Shown here: positions 61,386 through 64,000 of the stretch, piece after piece | Layout: every line of letters starts with the position of its first letter | Numbering within the stretch: the stretch's first letter is position 1 | Source: Aeromicrobium stalagmiti | Lineage (GTDB): Bacteria; Actinomycetota; Actinomycetes; Propionibacteriales; Nocardioidaceae | NCBI RefSeq assembly: GCF_013283745.1 | Contig: NZ_JABSTZ010000004.1 | Span: forward strand, 248,001-312,000 | Reading direction: 5' to 3' | DNA: 64,000 nt | Program-made: the position numbers and the translations under genes | Notes under the pieces: model-generated | Told to the model about the DNA's origin: nothing | Seen by the model: the letters and a program-made list of their open reading frames with translations, nothing else | The model's database searches: none

Positions 61386-61500
61386 CGAAAGTCTCGTCCG
61401 CCACCGGATCCGAAGAACCGAGGTGGCCTGCTGCACCGGACTCCCAGAGCTTCCTGGGCGTCAGTATGTCGACACAGCTGTTGGGGACTACTCCCTTTCG
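61386..61500 (-). promoter_or_regulatory. yybP-ykoY manganese riboswitch (aptamer)
   Basis: Read on the minus strand: P1 CGAAAG at 61495-61500 and CTTTCG at 61386-61391, with GGGAGTAG, TGTCGACATACTG, CCCAG/CTGGG hairpin and the 3' GACGAGAC typical of this class. The P1 3' strand can instead pair with CTGGTCGAAGACTCGTC (61332-61348), giving two exclusive folds. Located in front of a GDT1 exporter, as in many bacteria. Confidence 0.88.
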
Positions 61501-61580
61501 CACGTCCAGTCTAGGGCACCCCGGAGGGCGCGAGCGCCGGCGTCGCGATGACGTGCCTCACACCGGTAGGATCGGCGACG

Positions 61581-61999
61581 CGAATGAGTCGGCCGGGCGG
61601 CCGCGGCACCTGTCGTCGTGAGGCGGCGGATGTCGAGGAAAGTCCGGACTCCCCAGAGCGACGGTGGTGGCTAACGGCCACCCACGGCGACGTGCGGGAC
61701 AGTGCCACAGAAAACAGACCGCCAGCGGCCCCTCGGGGTGCGGGTAAGGGTGAAACGGTGAGGTAAGAGCTCACCAGCGCTCCGGGTGACCGGAGCGGCT
61801 TGGTAAACCCCACCGGGAGCAAGACCAAGAGGGCTCGCACCGCTTCGGCGGAGCGGGTCTGCGCTGACGGGCTGCTCGTCCGATGTCAGCGGGTAGGTTG
61901 CACGAGGCGTCCAGCAATGGGCGTCCCAGATGGATGGTCGCCCGGGCCCCGCCTCGCGCGGTGGCCCGACAGGATCCGGCTTACAGGCCGGCTCATTCG
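61581..61999 (+). ncRNA. rnpB: RNase P RNA, type A
   Basis: About 419 nt. 5' CGAATGAG pairs with 3' CTCATTCG. Conserved blocks GAGGAAAGTCCGGACTCC, ACAGAAAACAGACCGCC, GGTAAGGGTGAAACGGTG, GGTAAACCCCACC, AGATGGATGGTCG and GACAGGATCCGGCTTACAG. It is the catalytic subunit that matures tRNA 5' ends. A -10-like TAGGAT lies upstream of the 5' end. Confidence 0.95.
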
Positions 62000-62211
62000 C
62001 CCCCCGACCGCCCCGTCTGCGCGGTCTCACGACCGGTCGACGGGTCCGTTCGCGGTGCGGTGGCGGCACGTGGTCGCAGGTGAGATGCTGAGGCCGTCGG
62101 TTGAGGGATCGGCGAGGGAGTGCGCCGGTTTTTCTCGGGAGCTGCGCACTCGTCCAGGGGGCGTGAGCGACCCGGTGATGGGTCGCAGCGCACAATTCGA
62201 GGTTCGGCTGC

Positions 62212-63000
62212 ATGCGCCATGAGATCGACCGGCACGACGCGGGGCAACGCCCGCGCGCGGCCCACGCGACCCTGGACGATGGCGACCTCCTCGACCTCGT
62301 GCGACGTGGAGACACGCAGGCCTATGCCGAGCTCTATGCACGCCACGCCTACATCGCCCAGCGACTGGCCCGACGGCTCAGCCGGCACGACGAGGTCGAG
62401 GACATCGTCGCGCAGGCCTTCGTCAACGTGCTCGACCTGCTGAAGCGGGGCAAGGGGCCGGACGAGACCTTCCGGGGCTATCTGCTGACGGCTGTCCGCA
62501 ACGAGGCCGGTGCCCGGTCGAAGGCCCGCCACAGGGGCGTGGTCACCGAGGACGAGGGCGTCATCGACTCGGTCGTGGAGCTCGGCGACGGACGGCCCGA
62601 CGCCTTCGAGATCTCGACGGTCCGCGCGGCGTACGAGTCGCTGCCCCCGCGCTGGCAGGCGGTCATCTGGGAGCTCGACGTCGAGGGACGGCGACCGCAC
62701 GAGGTGGCCGAGCGGCTCGGCCTCGGCGCCAACGCCGTGTCGGCGCTGGTCCATCGCGCGCGGTCGGGCCTCCGGGATGCCTATCTGCAGGCGCACGTGC
62801 GGGACGACTCGGCCCCCGGGCCGAGCTGCGCGGACGTCCGCCCGCGGCTGGCGGCGTCGGTGCGCGAGACAGCGGCCCGTCGCGACCGGGAGCGGGTCTT
62901 CGCGCACCTGGCGACGTGCCCGGACTGCATGGCGGTCTATCTCGACCTGGAAGAGCTCAACGGGGCGCTCGGGGCCGGCGGGCGGCTCACCGGGTCCTGA
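62212..63000 (+). CDS. ECF-like sigma factor with C-terminal zinc-finger (zf-HC2-like) domain
   Basis: 262 residues. Sigma region 2 (about 22-95, RHDEVEDIVAQAFVNVLDLL) and region 4 (about 130-185, LPPRWQAVIWELDVEGRRPHEVAERL). The C-terminal 70 residues contain VFAHLATCPDCMAVY, a HxxxC..C pattern seen in zinc-binding anti-sigma factors. The sensor thus appears to be fused to the sigma factor. No membrane segment is present. It lies 212 bases after rnpB. Confidence 0.85.
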   Translation: MRHEIDRHDAGQRPRAAHATLDDGDLLDLVRRGDTQAYAELYARHAYIAQRLARRLSRHDEVEDIVAQAFVNVLDLLKRGKGPDETFRGYLLTAVRNEAGARSKARHRGVVTEDEGVIDSVVELGDGRPDAFEISTVRAAYESLPPRWQAVIWELDVEGRRPHEVAERLGLGANAVSALVHRARSGLRDAYLQAHVRDDSAPGPSCADVRPRLAASVRETAARRDRERVFAHLATCPDCMAVYLDLEELNGALGAGGRLTGS

Positions 63001-63136
63001 GCCGGACCGGTCGATCCCTGTCGTCGATCGCTGCGGTCGAGCGAGGACGGGTTTCGCCCATCGGGGGCGTGGGTAGTGTCGAAGCAGACGGCCCCTCGGA
63101 CGAGATGCGGCCTCCGCCCCTACCCCCAGGAGAGAC

Positions 63137-63970
63137 ATGTCCGTGCCCACCATCGCCCTCAACAACGGCATCGAGATCCCCCAGCTGGGCTTCGGTGTCT
63201 ATCAGGTCAAGCCCGACCAGACGAAGGAGGCGACCCTCACGGCGCTCGAGGTGGGCTACCGCCACATCGACACCGCGCAGATGTACCGCAACGAGAAGGG
63301 TGTCGGTGAGGCGATCGCCGAGTCGGGCCTGGCCCGCGACGAGGTGTTCGTGACGAGCAAGCTCAACAACGGCTTCCACGCCCACGACGACGCCCTGCAC
63401 GCGTTCGACGAGTCGCTCGAGCGGCTGGGCCTCGATCAGCTCGACCTGTTCCTGATCCACTGGCCGCTCCCGGCGATCGACGTCGACTTCGTCGAGACGT
63501 GGAAGGCCCTCGAGGAGATCTACGCCTCGGGCCGCGCCCGGTCGATCGGTGTCTCCAACTTCCAGCCCAAGCACGTTCGTCGCCTCGTGCAGGAGACCGA
63601 CGTGGTGCCGGCCGTCAACCAGGTCGAGGTGCACCCCTTCCTCACCCAGGACGAGGTGCGGGCCGTCAACGCCGAGCACGGCATCGCGACCGAGGCCTGG
63701 TCGCCGATCGCGCAGGGACTCGTCCTGGACAACCCGGTCATCACGGGCATCGCCGCCGACCACGACAAGACGCCGGCCCAGGTCGTGCTGCGCTGGCACG
63801 TGCAGCGCGGCGACATCATCTTCCCGAAGTCGGTGACCCGCAGCCGCGTCGAGGAGAACTTCGCCATCTTCGACTTCGAGCTCGAGGAGGCGGAGATCGG
63901 CCTGATCAACGCCCTCAACAAGGACCACCGCACGGGGCCTGACCCCGACGAGTTCAACTGGATCCCGTGA
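63137..63970 (+). CDS. Aldo/keto reductase, 2,5-diketogluconate reductase type
   Basis: 277 residues; SD-like GGAGAG 6 bases upstream. AKR tetrad: Asp in GYRHIDTAQMYRNE with Tyr, Lys in VTSKLNN and His in FLIHWPL; NADPH loop FPKSVTRSRVEEN. Members reduce methylglyoxal and other carbonyls; the true substrate is not known. It is the last complete gene of the window. Confidence 0.93.
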   Translation: MSVPTIALNNGIEIPQLGFGVYQVKPDQTKEATLTALEVGYRHIDTAQMYRNEKGVGEAIAESGLARDEVFVTSKLNNGFHAHDDALHAFDESLERLGLDQLDLFLIHWPLPAIDVDFVETWKALEEIYASGRARSIGVSNFQPKHVRRLVQETDVVPAVNQVEVHPFLTQDEVRAVNAEHGIATEAWSPIAQGLVLDNPVITGIAADHDKTPAQVVLRWHVQRGDIIFPKSVTRSRVEENFAIFDFELEEAEIGLINALNKDHRTGPDPDEFNWIP

Positions 63971-64000
63971 GCCGGGGCCGCGGGCGGGTCAGTCGGAGAG

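Noticed and set aside
62119..62150. Inverted repeat AGTGCGC/GCGCACT with T tract as an rnpB terminator
   Set aside because: The stem is only 7 bp, the T run is in the loop and it lies 120 bases after the RNA end; not convincing.

Overview
The window is a gene-dense, high-GC stretch of an actinobacterial chromosome. Very high third-position GC, frequent GTG starts, ATGA/GTGA overlaps, an NdgR-type IclR regulator beside leuCD, DUF3145, DUF3052, DUF3515 and DUF1059 proteins, and an RNase HI/histidine-phosphatase fusion all point to Actinomycetota. The gene content is most like Nocardioidaceae (for example Aeromicrobium or Nocardioides), but that placement is inferred from gene content and not from any search. 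I see no insertion sequence, prophage, CRISPR array or replication origin, and no gene-free stretch longer than 300 bases.

Layout. 1-4.2 kb: the 3' end of a thioredoxin-reductase-like flavoprotein, then a lipoprotein gene and a three-gene overlapping operon ending in a WXG100-like helical protein and a DUF1023 alpha/beta hydrolase. 4.2-6.8 kb: a fumarylacetoacetase-family enzyme, gltX, tRNA-Gln and tRNA-Glu. 6.9-12.7 kb: a membrane-bound Pls/PosA-type NRPS-like protein, an overlapping M1 peptidase and a convergent Sfp-type phosphopantetheinyl transferase. 12.8-16.4 kb: an Ada/AlkA fusion plus ogt, then two coiled-coil proteins with Rho_N-like tails, one of them histone-H1-like.

16.4-37.6 kb follows the order known from Mycobacterium: ndgR-leuC-leuD, plsC, gpsA, ddl, DUF3515, Lrp-like, thiL, rpmB, DAK2 protein, recG, rsmD, coaD, yceD, rpmF, rnc, mutM. 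It is interrupted by a trans-sulfuration enzyme, an amidase, an ECF41-type sigma factor with its DUF1059 target, an acetyltransferase and dinB. 37.7-43.5 kb: dgt, dnaG, a small sigma factor, tRNA-Asn, a PIG-L deacetylase and tRNA-Met. 43.5-51.8 kb: DUF3145 next to a membrane-anchored acyl carrier protein, an alpha/beta hydrolase, a PAP2-family membrane protein, aceE, DUF3052 and ahpE. 51.9-64 kb: tRNA-Val, a PrmC-like methyltransferase, a RecQ fusion, an aldo/keto reductase, the Nif3/zinc-ribbon/RNase HI operon, yaaA, an ArsB-like permease, a GDT1-type Mn exporter behind a yybP-ykoY riboswitch, rnpB, a sigma factor with a C-terminal zinc finger and a second aldo/keto reductase.

Main points of interest: (1) two promoters with identical spacing, one at the ECF41 sigma gene and one at a DUF1059 gene; (2) an acyl carrier protein fused to a membrane segment and an Ig-like outer domain, beside DUF3145, where a fab cluster sits in relatives; (3) a readable Mn riboswitch with its expression platform; (4) a family of 22-bp repeats after leuD and several unusually strong palindromes; (5) a widespread TANNNT-N6-8-start arrangement that predicts leaderless transcripts; (6) rnc without an ordinary start codon.
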